Below are positions 1-11,235 of a stretch of 64,000 nt of DNA, in pieces (the stretch's first letter is position 1; the number at the start of each line of letters is the position of its first letter). The stretch lies in assembly GCA_950295325.1 (NCBI GenBank), contig OX485808.1, forward strand, positions 21,536,527 to 21,600,526, written 5' to 3'. The position numbers were made by a program, and so were the translations under genes. The notes under the pieces were generated by a model. The model was given only the letters and a program-made list of their open reading frames with translations, was not told where the DNA came from and ran no database searches. Source of the DNA: Polytrichum commune. Taxonomy: Eukaryota; Streptophyta; Polytrichopsida; Polytrichales; Polytrichaceae.

Positions 1-790
1 ACACAGCCTTGAAGTTGTCAGATGATGACAGTGACTAGCTCCCATAGCAACACGCGCTGAAGGTGAATTGATGATTCTGGAAATACGTGTGTAAGGTGAA
101 CTGAAGATTCTTGAAACACTACGTGTGGAAGGTGATGAAGCACTTCTTCCCTCTGGGACATATGTAATATCACTGTCTAAGCAACGGCTGATACGAGACT
201 TTGCAGCGCCACACAACCTTGAAGTTGTCAGATGATGACAGTGACTAGCTCCCATAGCAACACGCGCTGAAGGTGAATTGATGATTCTGGAAATACGTGT
301 GTAAGGTGAACTGAAGATTCTTGAAACACTACGTGTGGAAGGTGATGAAGCACTGCTACCCTTCAGGACATCTGTGTCACTGTCTAAGCGCTGACTGATA
401 CGAGGCTTTGCAGCACTACACAGCCTTGAGGCCGATAGATGATGGCAGTGAGTTACTGCTCCCTTGACAATTCGTGTAGAAGAAGGTGAAGTAATATGTT
501 TCTCCTGCACAGGGACAAACACTCATATCACTTTTTAAGCGCTGGCTGGTACGAGATTTTGGAGCACTACAGAGCCTTGAAGCCGAAAGATGATGGCAAT
601 GAGTTGCAACCTTAGAAGCTCGTGGTGTGGAAGGTGGAGTAACAAGTCGCTCATGCACAGGGACATTCATATTACTCTCTAATCGTCGCTTGATACGAGC
701 TTTTGCAGCACCACACAGCCTTGAAGATAACAGATGATGGCAATGAGTCCCTCCCTTAAGCTTGGTCACGCGTGTAGACTTCGATGAAGT
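1..790 (-). repeat. Coding tandem repeats, 207-210 bp and 144-151 bp units
   Basis: Units begin with ACAC/AGCCTTGA-like sequence at 1, 211, 418, 569 and 713. The first two units are almost identical over about 145 bp, so that duplication is recent. The shorter units are more diverged. The long units contain an additional Ser/Arg-rich block of about 22 residues that the short units lack. The array continues past the left edge. Confidence 0.85.
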
Positions 791-1129
791 TATGACTGGC
801 TCCTCCATTGGGACGTCTGTATCATCACTGTCCAGGCGGTTTTGAAGCCCAGATTCTTGAAGTAGTTTGGCTCTCTTATGTTGCACAGTCAAGTGGCTTT
901 TAAAGTTGGCTCTACTGTCTAGAGCACTTGATCGACCTCCGTGATTCTTCTGGCACTGGAGTGGCCACCTGAAATGTGTGGATTTCATTTGCCTTCGGAT
1001 GTGCAGTTGCTTCCAGTCCTGGTACTTTCCAGGGTCTGTACAAAGAAATGGTTGGATTGCACTCCACCCTCTTGTAATCATCTCTCCCCGCATCTGCAAA
1101 ATTGCCACAAATATTTGGCTGTTGGTCAA
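1..1129 (-). CDS. Tandem-repeat protein with HCHHL...SRLC motif (partial, frameshifted)
   Basis: An open frame runs from 1129 to about 522 on the minus strand and, after a frame change, to the window edge. The protein is built of repeats carrying HCHHL-x(3)-SRLC followed by A-x-K-x-R and RL-x-SD. Five copies are visible: two long units of about 70 residues at 1-417 and shorter units of about 48-50 residues to about 790. Ahead of them is a segment ending FKSHLTVQH, like the second half of a C2H2 finger but without a clear Cys pair. Next to the long units the repeat frame shifts, because about 4 extra bases lie near 517-522 compared with the neighbouring unit. The repeat frame itself stays free of stops to position 1. 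A likely acceptor (TTTGTACAG, near 1038) suggests the first codons of the open frame are intronic. I do not recognise the family. It could be a pseudogene or a gene with a sequencing error. Confidence 0.45.
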
Positions 1130-2136
1130 GTTTTCTTACAATCCAAGTTTGACCAGATTTCTAAATTTCTAAGAGCGATCCTGCTAAAATATGGACCTTT
1201 GTAGATCCATCATCAAAGTCACTTTTGCTTGTGTGATCTGAATGTTCACTCAAAGCAGCAATGACTCTGCGCAATAGTAGCCAACCTCAATTTCTTCCAG
1301 TCAATGCAAGGAAAATGGGTGGCTATGTGCTAGCAAAGATTGCAGTTGCAGTACCTCGTGATACAAGACCCACCAATGCAATCTACTAAGGACCATCCCC
1401 TCACTCGGCCATTAAGCTCTTTAGATTGGCCCTTCTACACAAAGTCGATCACATAACTGAATGTATTGCACCAGACAACCTATTCTTGAACGGCCACATT
1501 CTGGTCACAGGAAGGCAAGTGAATACGTCTGGGCACAGAAATCTTGCTCTGCAAATTGTCATGTGGATTTACCTGTTGAGTTTGCAGGAGCTCCTCCTCA
1601 AGGTTGCTTGCGGAATCATTCAATTCCGAAAGCCTCTTGCTCATCTCCTTCACTGTTGCCTGTAAAGGTATTGATCAGTTATCACAATAGTTGCCATATT
1701 ATCATAAGGCACAGTCTGAAGTAGGCCAGCAGAGCAACATCGTTAGGGCTTTGGGATCCTGGTTAAATTTGGCAGTAAGGGAATGAGTGAGGTGTAAACT
1801 TGAATAACCTTGCTGCCAGTGAGAGAGCAGTGCATGTCTGAACACACCTACTTAATGCCCTTGAATGACACTAGGTGTGGAGACAGTCATTTATGAGCTA
1901 TCACAAGAACAGAGATGAAAACTGGGTGCTTTAATGGATGAAGAGACTGACCATCACCAATGTCGAAAGAGGCAGACCTCTCGTCACTTCTAAGCAAAAA
2001 GTCGAGCTGGAAGCACGCAACGAGGATCACATCAAATTGAACTTGAAACATTGGGGTCTACTTACACGATGAATGAGGACATATATATGTAAACAACCAA
2101 AGAATTGCTCAAAACTTCGATAAGGAACCAAATGCC
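1130..2136. other. Non-coding spacer between two minus-strand genes
   Basis: No convincing coding segment was found. Short plus-strand open frames here have no recognisable composition or motif. Earlier exons of the repeat-protein gene at 1-1129 may lie here, but none could be delimited. Confidence 0.4.
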
Positions 2137-5100
2137 TTACCAATTATGAGTGCGGGGCACCTTCGGAGGATTACAAACTACACAATCTTCTGGAAATGGG
2201 CTAGAACAGGAACCACAAGCTACGCACTCTCTCTGCCATTCACTCAAACATCTTGGCCTCCCAGAAACTGGCGACGTGCAAACACCAGCAACGCTAAATC
2301 TCCCCCCTGCGTCCGTCACGCCACTTCTATGTATTCTCTCAGTGTCGAAATAACTGTAACGCATCAACTTGAGATTGCGGGCAACAGTTGCCAAGAATTC
2401 CTGCTCACCGAGTGAACTCTGCGAAAATAATTCAGGTGTCTTCATTCCTTCTTGACAAGGGCTTGAATCACTCACTTTATCCTCAACTTTGTCACTTATG
2501 TCCAAGCACCTCGTCATTTCATCCTCTCCAAATCGCAACCTTTCTGCCTCTGCCATCTGATTTGATACTTCCATATCTGGACGCTCAACACGTTTCCTCT
2601 CATCATCACGAGACTTCTCAGCATCAGCAAAGGTTTGGTCTTCAACTCTATCATCAACTTCGTTCATTTCATTGTCGCCTCGCTGCTCTTGATCTATTGA
2701 ACCCTGCCTCATATCACCTTCACCATACAGTCTATGCGCCTCTTCACAATCGGCCTCCATCCACTGATTTAATTTCCCCTTAATATTTCTCTTCTCTACA
2801 CCATCCTGAGACTTCTTTATGTCATTAGATCGGATTTGTCGCTCACCAAGTTTTAAGGAATCATCCTCAACCTTGTGATAATCCATAACATCGGATACAT
2901 CTATGCCACAAATACCCACAGGAACATCATCTACCTTCACATTTCTTTCCATCGTATCCTTTGACGTTCCAGATGTCTCTTCACCCATTTCAGTCCTCTC
3001 TGTAGAAGCTTCAGCAGAGAGTCCTTGGGCTGACTTGCTTGATCCCTCTCCGTAAGGTACAAATGGCAGCAAGAAGGGTTGCTTTCCTTTCAATTTCGAA
3101 CAAAGACGGAAGCGAGGATTGCCCGCTCCAAATTTACTTTTCCACCCTGTCTGAAGCCACACCAGACGCCTGCATCGAAACCCGCTGAAAGATGATTGAA
3201 TCTTTAATGCTGCAGCATGCATCCTCCACTGCAATAACATCCAAATTTGTCACACACACAAATCGTTCTAACGACTCCCAAGTACTGTCCCTTCTTGTGA
3301 GCCTACAAGCTACTTGTTAAAGAAGAGTCCAACAGTAGTCGTACCGTGAATCTTTCAAGGACGGCATCGAAGAATCGTCGCCACTTGGGGCCACTCTTGC
3401 ATTTCTTGACTTTCATTTGCATTTTGGTGACTGCAAGCCATGTATCTATTGCGGATTTGGTGGACGGCTTACATAGATAGAATCCTTCTGCCTCTGCATT
3501 CAACAAACACCATACTTGAGGTACTCAAAATTCTTGGCAACAGTTAAATTTGATCCGGTAAGAAAGTTCCAAATAACCTATCCAAGAGCCAGTTCTAAAA
3601 ATGTATGCAAAACAGTGTCTTCATGTCACGAATGTTTGAAGTCTACCTTGCAAGTCCTGGACCTTGAGGTGTTTTGACTTGCCTACATTGCGGCATTCCT
3701 TCTTCATCTGTCTGTGTCCATTTGTAGAACTACCATTCTCAGCTGCATCCATAGATTCTGCAATTCCTCTTGGAGATGCATCAGGTGAAGAAACCAGGAC
3801 TAAAACCTCAGCACATTCGCCTGCAAAGGGGTAATTCGTCTCTTTATTGAGCTCCTGAAACAGGGGTCCGCACACATGAGGATCAGTGACTAACTTGCTG
3901 TCTACCTCATCTTTCTGGAGAGTTTCTCCAAAGCTTCTCGCCGTGTGTGGGTCAGACTCCGGCCCACCCAAATGCCATCTCCAAGGATTACCTTTGTGCT
4001 TCTCGTCCATAGCCAAAGCACAAGTTGGGCCTCCTGGAACCTCCCTCACAAGCTTCGATTCTCCCAAGCACACAGACTCTCCAAAGGAAGAAGTCCACAC
4101 TTCTACATCACTAAATGTCAAAGTAGGAGTCTTGTCTTTGTCACTCACACATACGTCAATAGTTGCAGAAAGAATGGCAACATCAGCATCAGCATCGGCA
4201 TCACAACAAATTTCATCCCCTTGCTGTTCAGCACTAGTACTTGTGCTTTCGTGCAAACTCTCATCGCTGGAATATTCTTCATTAGTATCATTTTGACTGT
4301 CATCGATTTTCATGGTTTCATCGGCTGATATACTTTTGGAAGGAATGTCGTCCGTTTCGCATCCCTGGATTGAAGTTTGGTCAAGTATGGGTGTTGTTTG
4401 GCTGCTCATGTCATTTAAGCTTTTAGATTGTGGATCAATTCCCTTGGTCGGTATGCAACTGTTCGAAGAAGGCGTTCCACTAAGAACACTCTCTTTCCGC
4501 AGAATCTCACCGCCAGTTTGTGTCTCATCTTCCTGTGATGCTGTCTTCCTCATTTTCCCAAACACTTCAGTTCCCTCAGTATTTGTGGAGGTTGACATGC
4601 AACTCGTCAAAGGTGCAGCTCCGCTCAGAACACTCTCACTATGCAGACCTGTATCGCTAGTTTGTGTCTCATCTTCCTGAAATGCTGTCTTCCTCAAAAT
4701 TCTGAGCCCATCAACTTCCTCTGCATTTGTGGAAGTTGATATGCAATTCTTCAAAGAACACTCTCCACTTGGAACGCAATCTTTAGGCAGAATCATATCG
4801 CTAGCTTGTGGCTTGCCATCCAAGAATGCTATCTTTGTCGAATTCCCCAACACTTCAACAATATTACTGTTTTTGGAAGGTTGATCGTGGCCTTTCATAG
4901 TATTATCTAGCAGTATGATCAAACGTGGAGAGCTACTCATACCGGAATCTCTTGAATCTTTCCCAGGAGACTCCTTCTCCAGATAAGTATCTCCTGAGCT
5001 CGAACTCTTTCCACCTCGTTTGGACCCAACCCCTTGATGACTGTACCCTATTGAATTTGATTGGATTTGAAATGAAAATGTGCCACTGCTCTCCCCTAAA

Positions 5101-6490
5101 CTTGTAGAGTAGTCACCTGTTCTAGGGCTTTCATTTAACTCACCCAAAGGTTTTTCTCTCTTATCAGCACTTTGAGAGCACCCAACAGTATCTGTCCAAT
5201 TTTCTGGGGGGCAATAATTTCGTGGACCATCATCCGCAATGGAATCATCTCTAAGCAACTCTTTGATCACAACCTGTCTACTGTATCCCAATGTGCATGG
5301 CACCACACCTTCACACTGTTGAGGAAGTTTTATTTTGGATTCTTGCCAGACACCTCTGCGTGCTGTAGAAGTGCTATCCGACAATTCCTCTATGACAACC
5401 CCGCTATTAGGTGGTTTACATTCTTCAACATCAGCTAATACTTCGGCGTGGGCAGATGATCCCCATTCCACTTCCCCACTATTGACACTCCGCCATTCGT
5501 CTTGTGATGCTACAATTTCGTCTAAATTACTCTCAAAATTATCTTTGTGAACACTGACACATCTTGCATCCGCTTGACTGCGGACCCAAGCAAAGCACCC
5601 ACTGTTCCATCCCTCATTATTTTGCTCCCTTTGTGGCTGACCCTGATTTCTTTCTTCATGGATTCCTTGATCATCCATTGGACCCTGCATGTATCAATCA
5701 CCATAGAAAAGGTCAGACATCATAGATTTCTATAATCAGACATCAGCACCACAAACAACAACAAGATGATATATAGAATCGAGCTCACCTCTCTCCCACG
5801 TGCAACGAATGACATCCAAGCGTTCATCATCACAGCTTGCAAGTGTGCACCTTCGAGTGATGCAGCCCCAAGATCCCGGCTGGCTCCAACAACGTCCTTC
5901 ATCAAGCTATGTAGACCTGCATAAGCATGTAGATCAAAATAACTACATTACGGAATTCTGATGTGCAAATCTCTCCTTTCGACACATGAAAAATTGAAGC
6001 TCGCTCAAGATCTGGAGGGTTAACATGTACCGGCATATGCAAACCTGCATAAGCATGTAGATAAAAATAACTACATCACGGAATTCTGATGTGCAAATCT
6101 CTCCTTTCTACACATGGAATGTTGTAAGCTCACTCAAGACCTGGATGATGAACAAGTACCAGCATACACCTCGGCATTCATCTTAGCTTGGTCGGAAAGG
6201 GCTCCCGTGAAATTGCGGGTGATAGCATCCACCACCTCTACCATGACCTTATTTTCAGGAACATTAGGTGATCTTTCCATCAATGGTGTGCCTGGTGACT
6301 GTCGGCCACGCTCATGGCATTGCTTCTCTTCTGATGAAGTGTCAGCCGTCATGCCTCTCTGTTTTCCTGGACGCGGAGGCCATGGAGGTTCATGGCATAA
6401 CTGCTCGACTCGAATAAGCCGTGAATCCTTGTATGGGTACCCCTTCCCAGTGGGCTGCACATGAATCGCATCAACCCCCTTGACATTCAT
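2137..6490 (-). CDS. Large IQ-motif protein, five exons, 1245 aa
   Basis: Five minus-strand exons join in phase: 6490-6160, 5916-5789, 5684-3647, 3493-3345 and 3228-2137 (stop). Donors and acceptors are all GT/AG, and the exon lengths sum to 3738 nt. The start at 6490 is the first ATG in the open frame after a stop. Residues about 1-150 are mixed sequence with a helical stretch around LHSLMKDVVGAS. Exon 3 encodes about 680 polar, Ser/Thr/Glu-rich, probably disordered residues. Exon 4 has a compact basic block (KSGPKWRRFFDAVLERF). Exon 5 opens with an IQ motif (ALKIQSSFSGFRCRRLVW, about residues 888-905), the family site for calmodulin or myosin-light-chain binding. It then turns acidic and ends in a Cys-rich tail (CVACGSC...CVVC). 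No catalytic domain was seen. The exon structure is well supported; the function is unknown beyond probable calmodulin binding. Confidence 0.65.
5915..6170 (-). repeat. Tandem duplication of an entire intron with its splice borders
   Basis: Two copies of about 128 bp (5915-6042 and 6043-6170) fill the intron between coding exons 1 and 2 of the IQ-motif gene. Each copy keeps a donor (GGTAC) and an acceptor (ATGCAG). On the minus strand this leaves a 14-nt potential micro-exon at 6044-6031 between two mini-introns of about 115 nt. Including it would shift the reading frame. Confidence 0.8.
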
Positions 6491-6625
6491 GCTGTTGGCC
6501 AGTTGCAACAAGACCGAGTCAACAACATATCAACACAATTACGTTCTGAAACTCGGTTCTAACTTCAGGGCAGTAAGGCTACTTAGTGAATTCAGAGGAA
6601 CTGCAGGGTAACACTACTCAGAGGA

Positions 6626-6857
6626 CTTTCATAGCCAACGAAGGACTTTTGGTGTAACTTAGGACCTACTCCTGCATCTAGTCTTTTAGACACAAATATC
6701 AAACTTGAAACGCCTGCAAGCCCTAATTTCATCGTAAGAATGTCACATCGATTCTTCTGAATCACGTGAATCCCTCCCAAACTCAACAGAACTCAATCCA
6801 CCCTTTAGACATATTTCATAGCCAAACGAAGGACGTTAGGTTTGGAACTTATTCCTG
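6626..6857. repeat. Diverged tandem duplication, intronic
   Basis: The segment starting TTTCATAGCCAACGAAGGAC near 6628 recurs near 6806 as a diverged copy of about 50 bp. A neighbouring block of about 78 bp (6718-6795, CCCTAATTTCATC...GAATCACGTGA) has a second copy at about 8200-8277. These look like local duplications of non-coding DNA. Confidence 0.65.
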
Positions 6858-6860
6858 TAC

Positions 6861-7267
6861 CTGTCGTGGACAGTGTTTTGATCGTGAAGCGTGGCGGCGA
6901 CTTTGCAACTTGTCGAAATCTGGTTCATTCAAGGAATGCGGAGAGATGAAGTGGTAATTCTCACTGGCTTTCTCACTTCGTGAATTGTAATGCAATTTGT
7001 TTGCGTTATCCCAAGGATCTGAAACAAAGCCACCATAACGAGTAATGTCATATGAGATGGGCCTCTCTTGTCGCATAATAAAAGTTATACTCAGATGATA
7101 TGATACTCGATAGACCTGAACTTAATCCTACTTACACACACAAAACCACGTTGTCTTGTCAATGTTTGAAGACGAATACCTACAAACAATCCAAAACTGA
7201 ATAGTATTTGGTACAAGACACGTGATATTCCCGTGCTACTCACCAGTATCCACGGGCCAACCATCTT
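6861..7267 (-). other. Possible upstream exons of the IQ-motif gene
   Basis: Two exon-like pieces lie upstream of the chosen start. A 24-nt piece (7267-7244) sits between TTGCAG and a consensus donor GTGAGT, and reads KMVGPWIL. A longer open piece (about 7064-6861) reads RPISYDITRYGGF... and ends at CGACAG/GTACAG. They can be joined in phase through a weak acceptor near 7066. The next step to 6490 is out of phase at the only visible acceptor, so they may be untranslated exons or belong to another transcript. Confidence 0.3.
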
Positions 7268-7269
7268 CT

Positions 7270-9955
7270 GCAAGACTGTAACAAGATTCGTGGTGGCTGT
7301 ACGCTACCCTCCCTTCTCTGTGATGCGAGAGCATGCTTTTCCTGTGAAGTAGCCTCACCTCCTCCATTTCTTCTTACAAGCTTAAAGTAATGTGCGCAAG
7401 CCGAGAGTTCACAAGGTAACTCTTATTGCCACCTACTTGCACCGCAGATTTGCACATGCCACCGATATGTCAGAGTTTGCCAGGTTAATAAGAATGCAGC
7501 TGCGTGCTCTAAGGGCACTACATAAGTTCATACCGAATCTGCAACAATAAGTTCTTGGCCATTACCATGGAATTTCTATTCTCAAACAATAACTCCAGTC
7601 TCTGCATACACTTTGTGCAGCAACCAATTCTTGAATAAGTGCTTACATTTGTGTACATTATAGGGTGTGTAGTCCAAGGTTTGCATGATAATCATGTGCT
7701 GGATATAAAGAAAATTATACTGCAATGCAGGACGGAGATTGTGTGGAAGTGTTGTACCAAGAATATCGATCTCAGTTGCGTAAACATTATAATTAATTAA
7801 TTAAAACATCGACACAATACATTCAGTATCCACGAACTTCAGGCTTTCTAAACTAGTCAACCAATTAGGACACAAAACCAGAAGCTTAAAGGACAAGCCA
7901 GAGGGCGGATGAGAACTTCAACAAGCATACCCACACTTTTGATCACGACAACAACAGCGTTGATTCCCGAGATCGGTAACGAAGGTGTAGGTGATTTTAT
8001 ACCGTGGTAAAGTGGAAGATGAGTGGCAGAAAGTGTCTTGATAATACTTCGATCGTTCCGTCTCAGCGATCTCGATTGCAAGATAAAATGTTGATAGACA
8101 TTTGCGAAATATTTAGAGAATACAGTAGTTCAAGCATTTGATAAACGAATATTTCGTTCAGACACCAATTTCAACCATTCAAATGACTGCAAAACCCTAA
8201 TTTCATCATAAGCATGTGACATCGATTCCTCTGAATCACGTGACTCCCCTCTAAGTTAAACTCCACAAAAACATCCCGTTCAAGCCAATATCCTACATTA
8301 ATAAGTAGTTTACTTCTATTTCATCAGATGAAAGGTTCCCCCATCTTCATCCAAATATTAAGTCATCTCTCGGACAGGTCTTCCCCTACAGACTGCTAGG
8401 TAATGTGAAAAATCGACCATTCTCATAATGGTAGCCGTCCACATGCAATCATACCGTAACATTACTACGCAGTGTGTGTGTTCATTCTATGGGCTCTGAG
8501 AATATATTCATGAGATGCACAAATTTTTCGCAATGAGACTCGGATTTAGACTGAGCTCCTAGCATCCCATGGTTACATTCCCAAAGCTCATAGTTGCTTA
8601 GTAATGTAATAGGCTGTGGAGTTGATCGCATTGGTCACTTTTGGCACCTTCCATTTGGCATCTCTGGTTGTAATAATGTGAAAAGTGGTGGACTAGCATT
8701 TATTTCTCAACATAATTCCCAACAATTTCATGGTTGGAATTGGACGGAAACATTGGTGTGATCGGGGGATGAAGGACCAATCACACCAAACTGAAACTAC
8801 ATTTTATATAGGTGAATTGGTCTCCCACGGTGACTTTCATGTTGGGCCATCACCATCCAACCTATACGATGGCACTAGCATTGACGTCCACGTTTGGACA
8901 CGTGTCGGATGTGTGGGGCCCACCACCGAAAACCGGCTATCTCTTCAAGATTAGCCTCTACCAGTCACTCTCTTCCAGTTGCTCCACATTGAAGATTTCC
9001 TTATAAGACACCTTCCTCATTGTGTCATGCATCTCTGGATTCAACACACCTTTAGGTTGGTTTCTTGAACTCTTCATCTTCAAGTGGTTATTTCTCAAAC
9101 TATACCGGTTCCTCTAGAACCAGCGGTCGGTTCTTCGCATTTATTGATCACGTATATACGAGAGTATCTTCAAGTTCATTGGTTGCTATGATTTGTTGCG
9201 TTCCAAGAGACCCAGTTTGTTGTTGCCTTGCAATTACTTGCCTTCGTATATGTGGATGTTTGTGGATTTTGCACTCTCAAACACTCATAAAGTGTGTCTA
9301 CACAATGTTACAACACAGTGGATCGATCAGTCTTGTTCTACATCGTGCCTCTAAAACTCGAATTAGCAGTAGCTCGTAGACTTGCAGTAAGTAGTGATTG
9401 AATCTAATTTGTGGCCCTTAAATTATCATGTACATCTCAGACCTAGCTTCTTACATGCCAGGTGATCTTAACACTTGTGATCTGTGACAAGCTGAAATTT
9501 TCTGCCAAAAATATACGGTTGTGTTGGAGATTTAAAGACATACACTCCTCATTCTTGCAACTCAGTTGTTGGTACGAACAGGTTTTAGATAGTTCTACAA
9601 TATGAGTGAGTTGGACTCTTCATCCATAAAGTGGAGGCTGGAAAAAGTCTGAGTTACTTCTCCAGATCATCATTGGCCTAGATCATATCATTTCAATTTC
9701 TAGAACAGATTAGCATAGGTTTAGAACAGAACATGAAGAAGATTATGGAAATACTTCGATGAGGCAGCTTTCTGAAACTTGTAAATACTTGTTCTTTGTG
9801 AAAGAAAAATGCTTTCAAAAGGCATGCATACTTGAAGCAGTGAGCATCTCAATTCTAGGTTAAATGGTTCAGTCAGTTTTGATGTTAGTACTTGCAACTT
9901 GGTTTAACTTATTGCAACCATCCACAAGGCCCCTCCATCTTCAAATCATAGATGT
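7270..9955. other. Non-coding region upstream of the IQ-motif gene
   Basis: No gene recognised. The minus strand has a TATAAAA at 8001-7995 that could be a promoter element for the IQ-motif gene, but nothing confirms it. A second copy of the 6718-6795 block lies near 8200. Several short open frames at 8730-9380 have no recognisable features. Confidence 0.35.
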
Positions 9956-9959
9956 TAAG

Positions 9960-10190
9960 GTGTGCGGGTGTTATTTGGTTTGTTTTTCATGTTCTTCAAT
10001 TTTAACCCTAGCCCTTCTGAATGTCCAATCAAAAGCATCTTTATACATATCACCATTACCTCGATTAGAAAATGCCTTCATAACATGGATCATCAAAGGA
10101 TAGGCAAAATCACCCACAATGTAAGGTCGAACTAGTTGAGAGCCTAGTTGAATAATTGGTTTTTGAAAAATAGATTTCTCCAAACATTCC
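9960..10190 (-). pseudogene. PIF/Harbinger transposase relic (C-terminal part)
   Basis: Minus-strand open sequence reads PYIVGDFAYPLMIHVMKAF and then FDWTFRRARVKIE. This matches the HARBI1-like block around the second catalytic region (VGDxAYPL...LMKPF) and the start of the helix that normally carries the third acidic residue (RARxxVERAFG). Only about 70 residues remain and no terminal repeats could be tied to it. It is a short, old fragment. Confidence 0.65.
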
Positions 10191-10299
10191 TTGTAAAAAA
10201 ATGACTAGGTGAGATGACTAGGTGAGATGTATCTTTCGGGGTTGAAATTGATGTGTTCAGGACTAATCGCACAGACGCATCTTGTAAGCTCAATTTTTT

Positions 10300-11235
10300 G
10301 GCAATCGCCTGGCTTCGAAGCCCAACCCACTAATTTAGTGACTATTAGCAGCAATAGTCGCTTAAGGGCAATTAACCAGTGTGAACAGTGGGTAATAGTC
10401 ATTTTGAAGACATTTACAACTAACTTCACCTCCCCCACTGATGAGGAGGAGGTTGGCCATTGCCGAAGTGGGCTATTTTCATTGTAGTATCAGACATAGT
10501 CTCAAAGTAGGAGCAATTAGGCTGTTAGGAAGTTCGAGCACCCAGTGATTGAGGCCGAACCATTAGCAATAGACAATGCCAAGCATGGAACTGGCAGTAG
10601 TGGACAATGTGGAGAGCTGAGTGATTCAGACTCTCAGTAAACTTTGATTTTGATCAGTGTGAACAAATTATCTTGGAAGTGCAATGGTCTTGGAAGTGAA
10701 AGTTGTTGTTGTGTGCAAGCTGTTGATAAATGAAGAAGTGGTTGTATCTGATTTATGGCAATAGTCTTGAGTCTTGAACTGAGTTATCATACGCCAAGAG
10801 GGCGAGGAGCTGTAAGAGAAAGTTGTGACAGAATATGGCAATAGTCTGAAAGTAGCCATAGTCAAGAAAGAGGTTTCTTTGAGTCTGAAGTGAGAATCGA
10901 GGGCTAGAGACATTGAGCGCAAGTATCTGGGCAATAGCCGTAGGAAGTGACTGAGGGCATTGGCAATTGAGCGAGTGATTGGTAGAGTCTTAGAAGAGAG
11001 TGAAGAAAGGCCATAGCCAACATCGAAAGGAGTCAAGAGAGAGAGAGAAAGAGAGGAGCCAAGGAAGGCAAGAAGACCGAGAAAGGCAATCGCCTGTGTT
11101 ATCTGGCTATCGCCTACATGTAAACCGAGAGGCAATTACCAGGAGTGGGAGAGCAACAATCTCCATGGCCGTTGAGTGAGTCAGAGTGAGAAGAGGGAAA
11201 GTAAGGCTAGACCATAGCCCTTACATGTGTCATGC
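10300..11235. repeat. Cluster of GGCAAT-type short motifs
   Basis: About 15 near-copies of GGCAATAGTC, GGCAATCGCC or GGCAATTACC recur at irregular intervals, for example near 10300, 10366, 10757, 10838, 10931, 11087, 11103 and 11131. Several are partly palindromic (GGC-AAT-YGCC). The open minus-strand frame through this stretch (11135-10668) looks like a by-product of the composition and is not annotated as a gene. Confidence 0.5.

Noticed and set aside
3886-4680. Plus-strand open frames across the IQ-motif gene
   Set aside because: They are shadows of the long exon 3 on the minus strand.
10668-11135. 155-codon minus-strand open frame
   Set aside because: It is Ser/Leu/Thr-rich with no motif and overlaps the GGCAAT motif cluster. 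It reads like a by-product of composition.
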